NCBI GenBank assembly: GCA_964509885.1
Contig: CAZDZL010000007.1
Location: forward strand, 1 to 64,000
DNA from: Palsa-1447 sp964509885
GTDB lineage: Bacteria > Verrucomicrobiota > Verrucomicrobiia > Opitutales > Opitutaceae
DNA length: 64,000 bases
Reading direction: 5' to 3'
Both the position numbers and the translations under genes were made by a program. Numbering within the stretch: position 1 is the stretch's first letter; every line of letters begins with the position of its first letter. The notes under the pieces were generated by a model. That model was not told the DNA's origin and did no database searches. It was given only the letters and a program-made list of their open reading frames with translations. Shown here in pieces: positions 32,445 to 41,970 of the stretch.

Positions 32445-33925
32445 GGCAGGTCCGTGTAGCCCATCAGGAAGCGGTCGCACTCGCGCGCGGCGCCGCGGCC
32501 CTCGTTGATGGCCCAGACCACCAGGCTCTGGCCCCGGCGGCAGTCGCCCGCGGCGAAGACGCCCGGCAGGCTCGTCGTGTACTTCTCGTGCTCGGCGACG
32601 ATGTTGGTGCGGGTGTCGCAGGCGACGCCCATCTCCTTCAGGAGCGCCTGCTCGGGCCCGAGGAACCCCATGGCGAGGAGGACGAGCTGCGCGGGGCGCA
32701 CCTTCTCGGTGCCAGGCTGCTCCTTCGGGGTGAACTGGCCCTTCTCGTTCCTCTCCCACTTGATCTCGACGGTCACGAGCTCCTTCAGGTGCCCCTGGGC
32801 GTCGCCGACGAACTTCTTCACCGTGGTCAGGTAGACCCTCGGGTCGGCGCCGAAGCGGGCGGCCGCCTCCTCCTGGCCGTAGTCCATCTTGTAGACCTTG
32901 GGCCACTCGGGCCACGGGTTGTCGCCGGCGCGCTCGAGCGGCGGCTGGGGGAGGATCTCGATCTGGACGAGGCTCTTGCATCCGTGGCGCATCGCGGTGC
33001 CGACGCAGTCGGTCCCGGTGTCGCCGCCGCCGATCACGACCACGTCCTTGTCACGCCCGTGGATCCGCGCCTTGCCGGCGTCGCCCTCGAGGACGGCCGC
33101 CGTGTTCGCCGAGAGGTACTCCATCGCGAAGTGGACGCCCTTCAGGTCCCGGCCCTCGATCGGCAGGTTGCGCGGCTGGGTCGCCCCCGTGCAGATCACG
33201 GTCGCGTCAAACTCCCTCTGGAAGATCTGGGGCTCGACGTTGTCGCCCACGTTGGCGTTGCAGATGAACTTGATCCCCGACTCCTCCATGAGGCGGATGC
33301 GCCGCAGCACGACCTCCTTCTTGTCGAGCTTCATGTTCGGGATGCCGTACATGAGGAGCCCTCCGGGGAGCGGGGCGCGCTCAAAGACCGTCACGGTGTG
33401 GCCCGCGCAGTTGAGCTGCGCCGCGGCGGAGAGCCCCGCCGGGCCGGAGCCGATGACGGCGACCCTCTTGCCCGTGCGCGCCTTCGGGACCTCCGGCGTC
33501 ACCCAGCCCTCGGCCCAGCCGTGGTCGATGATCGTGGCCTCGATGTTCTTGATCGTCACCGGCGAGCTGTTGATGCCGAGGACGCAGGAGCCCTCGCAGG
33601 GCGCCGGGCACACGCGGCCCGTGAACTCCGGGAAGTTGTTCGTCCTGTGCAGGCGGTCGAGCGCCTCGCGCCACAGGCCGCGGAAGACCAGGTCGTTCCA
33701 GTCCGGGATCAGGTTGTTGATGGGGCAGCCCGAGGCCATCCCGCTCACGAGCTTGCCGGTGTGGCAGAAGGGGACGCCGCAGTCCATGCAGCGCGAGCCC
33801 TGCTGGCGCAGCTTTCCCTCCTCCATGTGGTGGTGGAACTCCCCCCAGTCGCCGACGCGCTCCGTGGGGGTGCGGTCCGCGGGCAGCTCCCGCAGGTATT
33901 CGAGGAATCCGGTTGGTTTGCCCAT
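32441..33925 (-). CDS. gltD: glutamate synthase small subunit GltD
   Basis: 494 aa, beta subunit of NADPH-dependent glutamate synthase. It oxidises NADPH and passes electrons through Fe-S clusters to GltB. Cysteines for the N-terminal clusters are present (RCMDCGVPFCHTG, GCPINNLIPDWN, CPAPCEGSC). The FAD-binding GSGPAGLSAAAQL and the NAD(P) fold GGGDTGTDCVG follow, with a C-terminal VFAAGDCRRGQSLVVWAINEGR. It lies 38 nt downstream of gltB, so gltB-gltD form an operon. Confidence 0.97.
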   Translation of the reverse strand: MGKPTGFLEYLRELPADRTPTERVGDWGEFHHHMEEGKLRQQGSRCMDCGVPFCHTGKLVSGMASGCPINNLIPDWNDLVFRGLWREALDRLHRTNNFPEFTGRVCPAPCEGSCVLGINSSPVTIKNIEATIIDHGWAEGWVTPEVPKARTGKRVAVIGSGPAGLSAAAQLNCAGHTVTVFERAPLPGGLLMYGIPNMKLDKKEVVLRRIRLMEESGIKFICNANVGDNVEPQIFQREFDATVICTGATQPRNLPIEGRDLKGVHFAMEYLSANTAAVLEGDAGKARIHGRDKDVVVIGGGDTGTDCVGTAMRHGCKSLVQIEILPQPPLERAGDNPWPEWPKVYKMDYGQEEAAARFGADPRVYLTTVKKFVGDAQGHLKELVTVEIKWERNEKGQFTPKEQPGTEKVRPAQLVLLAMGFLGPEQALLKEMGVACDTRTNIVAEHEKYTTSLPGVFAAGDCRRGQSLVVWAINEGRGAARECDRFLMGYTDLP

Positions 33926-33963
33926 GTGCTAGGTCAGGATCGCGGGGTTGGGTAGGCGAAGGC

Positions 33964-36900
33964 TCAGTTGCCGCCGACGCGAGAGAGGTCGCGGGCGTTC
34001 TCCTCGAAGGCGGCCATGATGGCCTCGTCGCCGGTCAGCCCCTGTCCATGGGCGCGGTCCATGCAGGCCAGCATCCGCTTGTAGTCGTTCGGCATCACCT
34101 TCACGAACTTCGGCACCATCGCGTCCCAGCTGTCCAGGACATGCTTCGCCCGCGAGCTCCTCGTGTACGCGAGGTGCTTCTCGACCAGGGCGCGGACCTC
34201 GGCGATCTCCGCCTTGGACTCGAGCCTCTCGGTGCCGACCATCTGGGCGTTGACGCGGGTCTTGAAGTCGCCGACCTCGTCGAGCACGTAGGCGATGCCG
34301 CCCGACATGCCCGCCGCGAAGTTCCTTCCCGCGGGCCCGAGCACCACGACCCGGCCGCCGGTCATGTACTCGCAGCCGTGGTCCCCGACGGACTCGACGA
34401 CGGCGGTGACGCCGCTGTTGCGGACGCAGAAGCGCTCGCCCGCGATGCCGCGGATGTAGACCTCGCCGCTCGTCGCGCCGTAGAGCGCGACGTTGCCGAC
34501 GATGATGTTGTCCTCGGGCACGAAGGTCGCCTTGTCGGAGGGGTAGACGATGATCTTGCCGCCCGAAAGTCCCTTGCCCACGTAGTCGTTGGCGTCGCCC
34601 TGGAGCATGAAGGTCATCCCCCTGGGCATGAACGCGCCGAAGCTCTGGCCCGCCGAGCCCTTGAAGAGGATGCGGATCGTGTCCTCGGGCAGGCCCTTGG
34701 CCCCCCACTTCTTCGTGACCTCGCCGCCGGTGATCGTCCCGACGACGCGGTGGACGTTCTGGATCGGCATCTCGGCCGCGACCTTCTCGCCGCGCTCGAT
34801 CGCCGGCTTGCAGAGGTCGAGCAGCACCGTGAGGTCGAGCGACTTGTCGAGGCCGTGGTCCTGCGGGATCTTGCAGAAGCGCCCCACGCTCTCGTCGACG
34901 TCGGGCTGGTAGAGGATGTTGCTGAAGTCGAGGCCCTTGGCCTTCCAGTGGCTGACGGCCTTCCTCGCCTCGAGCCTGTCCACGCGGCCGACCATCTCCT
35001 CGACGGAGCGGAAGCCCAGGTGCGCCATGAGCATGCGCACCTCCTCGGCGATGAAGCGCATGAAGTTGACGACGTGCTCGGGCTTGCCCGTGAACTTGGC
35101 GCGCAGCTGGGGGTCCTGGGTCGCGACGCCCGTCGGGCAGGTGTTCAGGTGGCAGACGCGCATCATGATGCAGCCGGACGCCACGAGCGGGCCGGTCGCG
35201 AAGCCGAACTCCTCGGCGCCGAGGAGGGCGGCGATGACGACGTCCCTGCCGGTCTTCAACTGGCCGTCGGTCTCGACGGCGATGCGGCTCCTCAGGTTGT
35301 TGAGGACGAGGGTCTGGTGGGTCTCCGCCAGGCCGAGCTCCCAGGGGAGCCCGGCGTGCATGATCGAGGTCTGGGGCGAGGCGCCCGTGCCGCCGTCGTA
35401 GCCGCTGATGAGGACGACGTCGGCGTGCGCCTTGGCGACGCCGGCCGCGATCGTGCCGACGCCGACCTCGGCCACCAGCTTCACGCTCACCCGCGCGAAC
35501 CGGTTGCCGTTCTTCAGGTCGTGGATGAGCTCGGCCAGGTCCTCGATCGAGTAGATGTCGTGGTGCGGGGGCGGGGAGATGAGCCCCACGCCCGCGGTCG
35601 TGAGCCGCGTCTTGGCGATCGCGGGGTAGACCTTGGTGCCGGGCAGCTGGCCGCCCTCGCCGGGCTTCGCGCCCTGAGCCATCTTGATCTGCAGCTCGCG
35701 CGCGTTCACCAGGTACTCGCTCGTGACGCCGAAGCGCCCCGAGGCGACCTGCTTGATCGCGGAATTCTTGGAGTCGCCGTTCGCCTCTAGGATGTAGCGC
35801 GCGGGGTCCTCGCCGCCCTCGCCGGTGTTGCTCTTGCCCCCGATGCGGTTCATCGCGATCGCGAGGTTCTCGTGGGCCTCCTTGCTGATGGAGCCGTAGG
35901 ACATCGCGCCGGTCTTGAAGCGCTTCATGATCGCCTCGATCGGCTCCACCTCGGCGATCGGGATCGCCGTCGCGGACTTGAAGTCGAGAAGGCCCCGCAG
36001 CGTGCAGGCGTTGACCGCCTGGTCGTCGACGAGCGCCGCATACTCCTGGAAGACCTTGAAGCTGCCCGTGCGGACCGCCTTCTGGAGCTTGTGGATGGAC
36101 TCCGGCGTGAAGAGGTGCTGCTCGCCGTCCTTCCTCCACTGGTACTGGCCGCCCGAGGGCAGCACGTGCCCGTTCACCGGGCGTTCGGGGAAGGCCGCAT
36201 GGTGGCGCAGGAGGACCTCCTGTGCTATCACGTCCAGGCCGATGCCCCCGACGCGGGACGAGGTCCCCGTGAAGTAGTGGTCGATGACGTCCTGCCTGAT
36301 GCCGAGCGCCTCGAACACCTGCGCGCCCCGGTAGCTCTGGATGGCCGAGATGCCCATCTTCGACATCACCTTGATGACGCCCTTCGTGCAGGCCTTGACC
36401 AGGTTCTTGCAGGCCGTCTTGTGGTCGACCTTGGGCAGGAGGCCCTCGCGGATCATGTCGTCGATCGCCTCGAACGCGAGGTAGGGGTTGATGGCGCTGC
36501 ACCCGTAGCCGATCAGGAGCGAGAAATGATGCACCTCGCGGGCCTCGCCGGTCTCGAGGACCAGGCTGACGCGCGTGCGCAGGCCCTCGCGGATCAGGTA
36601 GTGGTGCAGGCCCGCGATCGCCAGGAGTGCGGGCACGGGCGCGAAGTCCTTGTTCACGCCGCGGTCGGAGAGGATGATGACGTTGATCTCGTCCTCCTCG
36701 ATCATGCGGCGCGCCATGGCCGAGAGCTCCTCGAGCGACTTCGCGAGGCCCCTCTCGCCGCGCGTGACGCGGAAGAGGATGGGCAGCACGCCCACCTTGA
36801 GCCCCGGCAGGTTCATCCGCCGCAGCTTCGCAAAGTCCTCGTTCGTGAGGATGGGCGCCTTCAGCTCGACCCGGCGGCACGCCGACGGGGCCGGGTTCAG

Positions 36901-38598
36901 GAGGTTGCCCTCGGAGCCGAGGCGCGTCTCCGCGCCTATGATGATCTCCTCGCGGATGCAGTCGATCGGCGGGTTGGTGACCTGCGCAAAGAGCTGCTTG
37001 AAATAGTCGTAGAGGAGCCTCGGCCGGCTGGAGAGCACCGCGAGCGCGGCGTCGTTGCCCATGGATCCCGTGGCCTCGACGCCGTCCCTCGCCATCGGCG
37101 TCAGGATGATGCGCTCGTCCTCGTTCGTGTACCCGAACGCGATCTGCCTCTGGAGAAGCGTCTGGTGGTCCGGAAGCGGGATCTCCGGGGCGTCCGGGAT
37201 GTCGCTCAGGTGCACCATGTGCTCGTCGAGCCACTTGCGGTAGGGGTGGGCCGACGAGATCGCCCTCTTGATCTCCTCGTCCTCGATGATCCGGCCCTGC
37301 GCCGTGTCGACGACGAACATGCGGCCGGGCTGCAGGCGCCCCTTCTGGACGACGTTCGCCGGGTCTATGTCGAGGACGCCCGCCTCGGAGGCCATGATGA
37401 CAAGGCCGTCCTTGGTCACGTAGTACCGGGAGGGCCGCAGGCCGTTGCGGTCGAGGACGGCGCACATCTGCACGCCGTCCGTGAACGCGATGGAGGCCGG
37501 GCCGTCCCAGGGCTCCATCAGGCACGAGTGGTACTGGTAGAAGGCGCGCCGCCCGTCGTCCATGCCCTCGTTGTTGGACCACGGCTCGGGGATCATCATC
37601 ATCATCGCGTGGGCGGGCGAGCGCCCGGCCAGGATCAGCAGCTCGAGCGTGTTGTCGAACATCGAGGAGTCGCTGCCGTTCGGGTTGACGATGGGCAGGA
37701 TCTTCTTCGTGTCCTCGCCGAAGAGCTCGGACTCGAAGAGCGCCTCGCGCGCGTGCATCCAGTTGATGTTGCCCCGCAGCGTGTTGATCTCCCCGTTGTG
37801 GGCGATGTAGCGGTAGGGGTGCGCGCGGGCCCAGCTCGGGAACGTGTTCGTGCTGAAGCGCGAGTGGACGAGGGCGAGCGCCGTCTCGACGGCCGGGTTG
37901 CGCAGGTCCTTGAAGTATTCCTCGAGCTGCCCGGTCAGGAGCATGCCCTTGTAGACGATCGTCTTGTAGGAGAGGCTCGCCACGTACCAGGTCTCCGCGC
38001 CGTCGAGCGTCGAGGTCCGGATGTCGGCGTAGGCCCTCTTGCGGATGACGTAGAGCTTGCGCTCGAGCGCCATCGGGTCGGCGACCGCGGGGTTCCTGCC
38101 GACGAAGACCTGGCGGATCACCGGCTCGCTCGACTTGGCCGTCTCGCCCAGGGTCGAGTTGTCGACCGGCACCGTGCGCCAGCCGAGCATGACCAGCCCC
38201 TCGGACTGCACGATCTGCTCGAAGCGCTCCTCCAGGCGCCGGCGCTTGATGCGGTCCCTCGGCATGAAGATCATCCCCGAGCCGTACTCTCCAGGCCCGG
38301 GCAGGGAGATGCGGGCCGCCTTGCAGGCCTCCTTCAGGAAGGCGTGGGGCATCTGGATCAGGACTCCCGCGCCGTCGCCCGTGTTGGCCTCGGAGCCGGC
38401 GGCGCCGCGGTGGTCCAGGTTCTTCAGGACCTGGATCGCGTTCTTCAATATGCTGTTCGACTTGCGGCCCTTGATGTCCACCACGAAGCCGACGCCGCAG
38501 GCGTCGTGCTCGTACCACGGGTCGTAGAGGCCCTGCTTCTTCGGCAGGCCGTGGGCATTGCGCGCGGGGCGGCGCGCCTGTTCGGGGCTAGTGGGCAT
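33964..38598 (-). CDS. gltB: glutamate synthase large subunit GltB
   Basis: 1544 aa, alpha subunit of glutamate synthase, which makes two glutamates from glutamine and 2-oxoglutarate. A propeptide precedes C34 in HDACGVGFVV, the nucleophile of the glutaminase domain after cleavage. The central domain, the FMN-binding synthase barrel (SYGSISKEAHENLAIAMNR, SPPPHHDIYSIEDLAELI, GYDGGTGASP) and the C-terminal beta-helix are complete. The 3Fe-4S cysteines are in CIMMRVCHLNTCPTG. Length is normal (about 1500). Together with gltD it supports ammonia assimilation by the GS-GOGAT route. Confidence 0.98.
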   Translation of the reverse strand: MPTSPEQARRPARNAHGLPKKQGLYDPWYEHDACGVGFVVDIKGRKSNSILKNAIQVLKNLDHRGAAGSEANTGDGAGVLIQMPHAFLKEACKAARISLPGPGEYGSGMIFMPRDRIKRRRLEERFEQIVQSEGLVMLGWRTVPVDNSTLGETAKSSEPVIRQVFVGRNPAVADPMALERKLYVIRKRAYADIRTSTLDGAETWYVASLSYKTIVYKGMLLTGQLEEYFKDLRNPAVETALALVHSRFSTNTFPSWARAHPYRYIAHNGEINTLRGNINWMHAREALFESELFGEDTKKILPIVNPNGSDSSMFDNTLELLILAGRSPAHAMMMMIPEPWSNNEGMDDGRRAFYQYHSCLMEPWDGPASIAFTDGVQMCAVLDRNGLRPSRYYVTKDGLVIMASEAGVLDIDPANVVQKGRLQPGRMFVVDTAQGRIIEDEEIKRAISSAHPYRKWLDEHMVHLSDIPDAPEIPLPDHQTLLQRQIAFGYTNEDERIILTPMARDGVEATGSMGNDAALAVLSSRPRLLYDYFKQLFAQVTNPPIDCIREEIIIGAETRLGSEGNLLNPAPSACRRVELKAPILTNEDFAKLRRMNLPGLKVGVLPILFRVTRGERGLAKSLEELSAMARRMIEEDEINVIILSDRGVNKDFAPVPALLAIAGLHHYLIREGLRTRVSLVLETGEAREVHHFSLLIGYGCSAINPYLAFEAIDDMIREGLLPKVDHKTACKNLVKACTKGVIKVMSKMGISAIQSYRGAQVFEALGIRQDVIDHYFTGTSSRVGGIGLDVIAQEVLLRHHAAFPERPVNGHVLPSGGQYQWRKDGEQHLFTPESIHKLQKAVRTGSFKVFQEYAALVDDQAVNACTLRGLLDFKSATAIPIAEVEPIEAIMKRFKTGAMSYGSISKEAHENLAIAMNRIGGKSNTGEGGEDPARYILEANGDSKNSAIKQVASGRFGVTSEYLVNARELQIKMAQGAKPGEGGQLPGTKVYPAIAKTRLTTAGVGLISPPPHHDIYSIEDLAELIHDLKNGNRFARVSVKLVAEVGVGTIAAGVAKAHADVVLISGYDGGTGASPQTSIMHAGLPWELGLAETHQTLVLNNLRSRIAVETDGQLKTGRDVVIAALLGAEEFGFATGPLVASGCIMMRVCHLNTCPTGVATQDPQLRAKFTGKPEHVVNFMRFIAEEVRMLMAHLGFRSVEEMVGRVDRLEARKAVSHWKAKGLDFSNILYQPDVDESVGRFCKIPQDHGLDKSLDLTVLLDLCKPAIERGEKVAAEMPIQNVHRVVGTITGGEVTKKWGAKGLPEDTIRILFKGSAGQSFGAFMPRGMTFMLQGDANDYVGKGLSGGKIIVYPSDKATFVPEDNIIVGNVALYGATSGEVYIRGIAGERFCVRNSGVTAVVESVGDHGCEYMTGGRVVVLGPAGRNFAAGMSGGIAYVLDEVGDFKTRVNAQMVGTERLESKAEIAEVRALVEKHLAYTRSSRAKHVLDSWDAMVPKFVKVMPNDYKRMLACMDRAHGQGLTGDEAIMAAFEENARDLSRVGGN

Positions 38599-38682
38599 CG
38601 CAGCGGGTCGGGATTCTCAGGCCAGGGAGCATTTTTGGAGCCAAGTCGTTCTGGGAGCGCGTCGGGTTATATATGTGGAGGC

Positions 38683-38720
38683 AAAAAAAGGGCCGGTCCT
38701 TCTTTTTGGGAGCCGGCCCT
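38683..38720 (-). terminator. Rho-independent terminator of the glutaredoxin gene
   Basis: Read on the minus strand: stem AGGGCCGGC with its complement (right arm 38712-38720, left arm 38689-38697, one wobble pair), a 14-nt loop, then seven T residues (A-run 38683-38689 on the plus strand). It begins 35 nt after the glutaredoxin stop at 38755 and lies before gltB. This is the only classical intrinsic terminator I see in the window. Confidence 0.8.
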
Positions 38721-38754
38721 GCGGAAACTTGTGCTGTTTATGCAGGACCGTTCA

Positions 38755-39090
38755 TCAAAAGAAGCGGATCGTTTTGGTCGCCATCTTGGCGTGCTCCTCG
38801 TCGGAGCACCCCGCGTTGGTCGGAACGCCGGCCGCGACCTCGGTCGGCTTGACCAGGTCATTGCTCAGGAGGTAGTTCTCGACCTCCTCGCCGGAGACGT
38901 CCGCCAGCATCACGCCGTCGATCTCGACGCAGGGGGACAGGGGCTGGCCCGACTTGCGGACCATCTCCGCGTAGCTCTCGCGGTTGCCGATGATGTCGAT
39001 GTCGACGTAGTCGAGCGCGTGCTTGCGCAGGACGGCGCGGACGCCGTTCGACCATCCGCAGGACGGCTTGAGATAGGCTTTGATTGTCAT
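38755..39090 (-). CDS. monothiol glutaredoxin
   Basis: 111 aa from ATG 39090. Thioredoxin-fold glutaredoxin with active site CGWS at residues 11-14, i.e. a single redox cysteine plus serine. The cis-Pro region reads LSPCVEIDGVMLADVSGEEVENYL, which keeps the pattern of the glutathione- or bacillithiol-binding groove. A Cys in the tail (NAGCSDEE) is extra. It may take electrons from bacillithiol, since bsh genes are in this window, or bind Fe-S clusters; both are inference. It is transcribed towards gltB but ends in its own terminator. Confidence 0.85.
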   Translation of the reverse strand: MTIKAYLKPSCGWSNGVRAVLRKHALDYVDIDIIGNRESYAEMVRKSGQPLSPCVEIDGVMLADVSGEEVENYLLSNDLVKPTEVAAGVPTNAGCSDEEHAKMATKTIRFF

Positions 39091-39247
39091 TCGGGTAATG
39101 TGGCCTCGGACAGAGTAAGCCGCAAGGTATAGGGCGCGATTCGCGGCGATCAAGCATCGTCTTCGTAATTTTTAACATGGTCCCCGCTCGCGCCGGGAGG
39201 CGCGCCGCTCTTGCGAACGGCACCGCGCCGGCGGAGGCTTCGCGATC

Positions 39248-39604
39248 ATGCCGAAAGTCATCCTTCTGCTCCTCGGGTCGAACATCTTCATGACCATCGC
39301 CTGGTACGGGCACCTGAAGATGAAATGGCTGGAGGGGCGCCCGCTCTTCGTCGCGATCCTCGTCGCCTGGGGCGTCGCCTTCTTCGAGTACTGCCTCCAG
39401 GTCCCGGCCAACCGCATGGGCTACATGGGCGCCCACCTGAGTGGCTACCAGCTCAAGGTCATCCAGGAGGTCATCACGCTCCTGGTCTTCATCGTCTTCG
39501 CCTGGGTGGTCCTGAAGGAGCGCCTGACCTGGAACTACGCGGTCAGCTTCCTCTTCATGATGCTGGCCGTATACTTCGCGACGGCGTTCAAGCCGTCGGC
39601 CTAG
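39248..39604 (+). CDS. DUF486 (DMT-like) small membrane protein
   Basis: 118 aa with four transmembrane helices. It matches the DUF486 family: LLLGSNIFMTIAWYGHLK, EYCLQVPANRMGY and LKVIQEVITLLVFIVFAWVVLKERLTWNY. These small proteins resemble half-size drug/metabolite transporters; the substrate is unknown. GGAGG at 39233-39237 is a good ribosome binding site for ATG 39248. Its stop shares the tetranucleotide CTAG (39601-39604) with the stop of the convergent VOC gene. Confidence 0.88.
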   Translation: MPKVILLLLGSNIFMTIAWYGHLKMKWLEGRPLFVAILVAWGVAFFEYCLQVPANRMGYMGAHLSGYQLKVIQEVITLLVFIVFAWVVLKERLTWNYAVSFLFMMLAVYFATAFKPSA

Positions 39605-40530
39605 CGCCCCGTCGCGGCGACGGCCGAGACCGTGCCGACGGCCGCCGCGGTCGGAGCAAGCTCCTGGATCTCGATCCGGGTCAGCTCGGGATCGAAGATG
39701 TTGATCGCCCACAGGTGGTCGGCGTCGACCGTCGGCAGGTGCCTGGCCTGGGTCGCGATGCCCCCGGTGTGCAGCGACCGGTAGGCGGCGTTGATGTCGG
39801 CGGCGTCGAACTTCATGTGGTCGATCGCGCCCGCGGCCCACTTGTTCAGGTCCGGGTCGACGAGCACGAGCTCGACGACCTCGCCCCGCCCCCCGGGCAG
39901 CCGGAACTTCACCATCGCGGGGCGCCCGGCCGGATCCGGCATCCGGGCCGCCTCGGGCCAGCCCAGCGTGTCGCCGTAGAACGCCAGCGTGGCCTCCGCG
40001 AGCGCCCGCGGGACCGCGAGGCCGAAGTGCTGGAGGTGCCCGCTGAACGGCGCCGGTCCCCCGCGGCCGCCCGGGGGCGCCGTCCACGGCCTCGCCACCC
40101 GGATCCGGTTGCCGGCCGGATCCACGAATTGAAGGACCCGGGTGCCGGGATCGGCGCCAATCCACTCGGTCGGCACTCCCCGGGCGCTCAGCGAGCGCTC
40201 GACGTCCGCTGGGCTCGGCGCCTCCAGTGTCACGTACTGCAGCCGGCGCGGCCACGCGGCTTCCCTGACGTGCAGGAACTCGATCCACTGGTCCGCGCCG
40301 ACGGCGAACCGTATCCTGGACGGCTCCGCTTCCGCCTCCGCAAACCCGGCTCCCCGTCCATAGAACCGGCGCACCGCGTCCACGTCGGCCGTCAGGTAGG
40401 TCACGCCGGCGATGCCGGAGACCGCGACGGTCGGCAAGGCGCCCTTCGGGCCACCGACGAGATCGGCCGCACGCGACGGGAGGGCCAGGGCCAGAAGGAG
40501 GGGAAAGCCGGCGCGGAATCGGGGGTTCAC
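39601..40530 (-). CDS. exported VOC (glyoxalase-fold) protein
   Basis: 309 aa from GTG 40530, chosen because it begins a clean signal peptide (VNPRFRAGFPLLLALALPSRA). Two VOC/bleomycin-resistance-type modules follow (about 30-150 and 165-300), with strands such as GVTYLTADVDAVRRFYG, VLQFVDPAGNRIRVARP, HFGLAVPRALAEATLAFYGDTLGW and AINIFDPELTRIEIQEL. The last Glu and H residues fit a metal site. The substrate is unknown. Tail-to-tail with the DUF486 gene, sharing CTAG. Confidence 0.8.
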   Translation of the reverse strand: MNPRFRAGFPLLLALALPSRAADLVGGPKGALPTVAVSGIAGVTYLTADVDAVRRFYGRGAGFAEAEAEPSRIRFAVGADQWIEFLHVREAAWPRRLQYVTLEAPSPADVERSLSARGVPTEWIGADPGTRVLQFVDPAGNRIRVARPWTAPPGGRGGPAPFSGHLQHFGLAVPRALAEATLAFYGDTLGWPEAARMPDPAGRPAMVKFRLPGGRGEVVELVLVDPDLNKWAAGAIDHMKFDAADINAAYRSLHTGGIATQARHLPTVDADHLWAINIFDPELTRIEIQELAPTAAAVGTVSAVAATGR

Positions 40531-40631
40531 GCGCCCATATGAGCTCCGATGGCATGCGCTTGGCAAGGGGGCGCGGCCCGAACAACGAAAACTCGACGGT
40601 GGAGGGGGGTTCGTGCTAATCGTCGGTGGCG

Positions 40632-41966
40632 ATGCCGAAATCCAAGCAACCCCAGTTCTTCAGCGTTCCCCGCATCCCCTACGAGGGCCCAAAGTCCGAG
40701 AACCCCCTGGCGTTCAGGCACTATGACCCCTACGAGAGGATCGGCGGGAAATCCCTGAAGGAGCACCTCAGGTTCTCGATCGCCTACTGGCACTCGTTCC
40801 GCGGTGTCGGCGGCGACCCCTTCGGCCCGGGCACGATCAAGCGGCCCTGGGAGGCCGGGAAGGACGCCATCTCCGTCGCGAAGCGCCGGATGGACGCGGC
40901 TTTCGAGTTCTTCGTGAAGATCGAGGCGCCGTTCTGGTGCTTCCACGACAGGGACATCGCGCCCGAGGGCGCGACGCTCGCCGAGTCGAACCGCAACCTG
41001 GACAAGGTTGTCGCGCACGCCAAGGCGCTGCAGAGGCAGACGGGCGTGAGGCTCCTCTGGGGGACCGCCAACCTGTTCTCCAACCCGCGCTACATGTGCG
41101 GCGCGGCCACGAACCCCGACGCCCACGTCTTCGCCTACGCGGCGGCGCAGGTGAAGAAGGCCCTGGAGGTCACCCACGAGCTCGGCGGCGACGGCTACAC
41201 GTTCTGGGGGGGCCGCGAGGGCTACGAGACGCTCCTCAACACGAACCTCAAGCGGGAGCAGGATCACCTGGCGCGCTTCCTCCACATGGCGGTCGACCAC
41301 GCCAAGTCGATCGGTTTCAAGGGGCAGTTCTACATAGAGCCCAAGCCGAAGGAGCCGACCAAGCACCAGTACGACTTCGACGTCGCGAGCGGCATCGCCT
41401 TCCTGAGGACCTACGGCCTCGAGAAGCACCTGAAGTTCAACATCGAGACCAACCACGCCACGCTCGCCGGCCACTCGTTCCAGCACGAGATCGAGGTCGC
41501 GGCGGCCCAGGGGATGCTCGGGTCCATCGACGCGAACTCAGGCGACCCGCTCCTCGGCTGGGACACCGACCAGTTCAACACGGACGTGAAGGAGATCACG
41601 CTCGCCATGGTCACCATCCTGCGCTCGGGCGGCCTCGGCAAGGGCGGGCTCAACTTCGACGCGAAGCTGCGGCGCCCGTCCATCGACCCCGAGGACCTCT
41701 TCTTCGCGCACATCGGCGGCATGGACACCTACGCGCTCGCGTTCAAGGTCGCGCGCCGGATCATCGCCGACGGCCAGCTCGACGGGTTCGTGGCCGACCG
41801 CTACGCGAGCTACGACTCCGGCTACGGGAAGGCCATCGAGAAGGGCAAGGTCGGCTTCCGCGACCTGGAGAGGCTCGTCCTCACCAAGCTCGGCGAGCCC
41901 AAGCCCAGGAGCGGCCGCCAGGAATACCTCGAGAACCTGCTCAACAGGTACCTCACGGGAGGCTGA
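40632..41966 (+). CDS. xylA: xylose isomerase XylA
   Basis: 444 aa, converts D-xylose to D-xylulose in the cytoplasm. TIM barrel with all family landmarks: catalytic H105 and D108 in FHDRDIAPEG, the GGREGYETLLNTN segment, the metal ligands in KFNIETNHATLAGHSFQHEI and the GSIDANSGDPLLGWDTDQF block. ATG 40632 is chosen; a GTG two codons upstream is also possible. Length is typical of class II enzymes. xylB follows after 4 nt. Confidence 0.97.
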   Translation: MPKSKQPQFFSVPRIPYEGPKSENPLAFRHYDPYERIGGKSLKEHLRFSIAYWHSFRGVGGDPFGPGTIKRPWEAGKDAISVAKRRMDAAFEFFVKIEAPFWCFHDRDIAPEGATLAESNRNLDKVVAHAKALQRQTGVRLLWGTANLFSNPRYMCGAATNPDAHVFAYAAAQVKKALEVTHELGGDGYTFWGGREGYETLLNTNLKREQDHLARFLHMAVDHAKSIGFKGQFYIEPKPKEPTKHQYDFDVASGIAFLRTYGLEKHLKFNIETNHATLAGHSFQHEIEVAAAQGMLGSIDANSGDPLLGWDTDQFNTDVKEITLAMVTILRSGGLGKGGLNFDAKLRRPSIDPEDLFFAHIGGMDTYALAFKVARRIIADGQLDGFVADRYASYDSGYGKAIEKGKVGFRDLERLVLTKLGEPKPRSGRQEYLENLLNRYLTGG

Positions 41967-41970
41967 GGAC

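Noticed and set aside
33929..38518. A 1529-codon minus-strand frame inside gltB
   Set aside because: Same strand but another frame of gltB; low-complexity Arg/Gly/Pro composition, while the gltB frame has all glutamate synthase motifs.
38599..38682. TATATA in the gltB leader as a promoter
   Set aside because: A -35 at proper distance is not recognisable, so no promoter is claimed there.
35872..39132. A 1086-codon plus-strand frame opposite gltB and the glutaredoxin gene
   Set aside because: Composition-driven shadow; it runs through the terminator and both real genes and shows no family motif.
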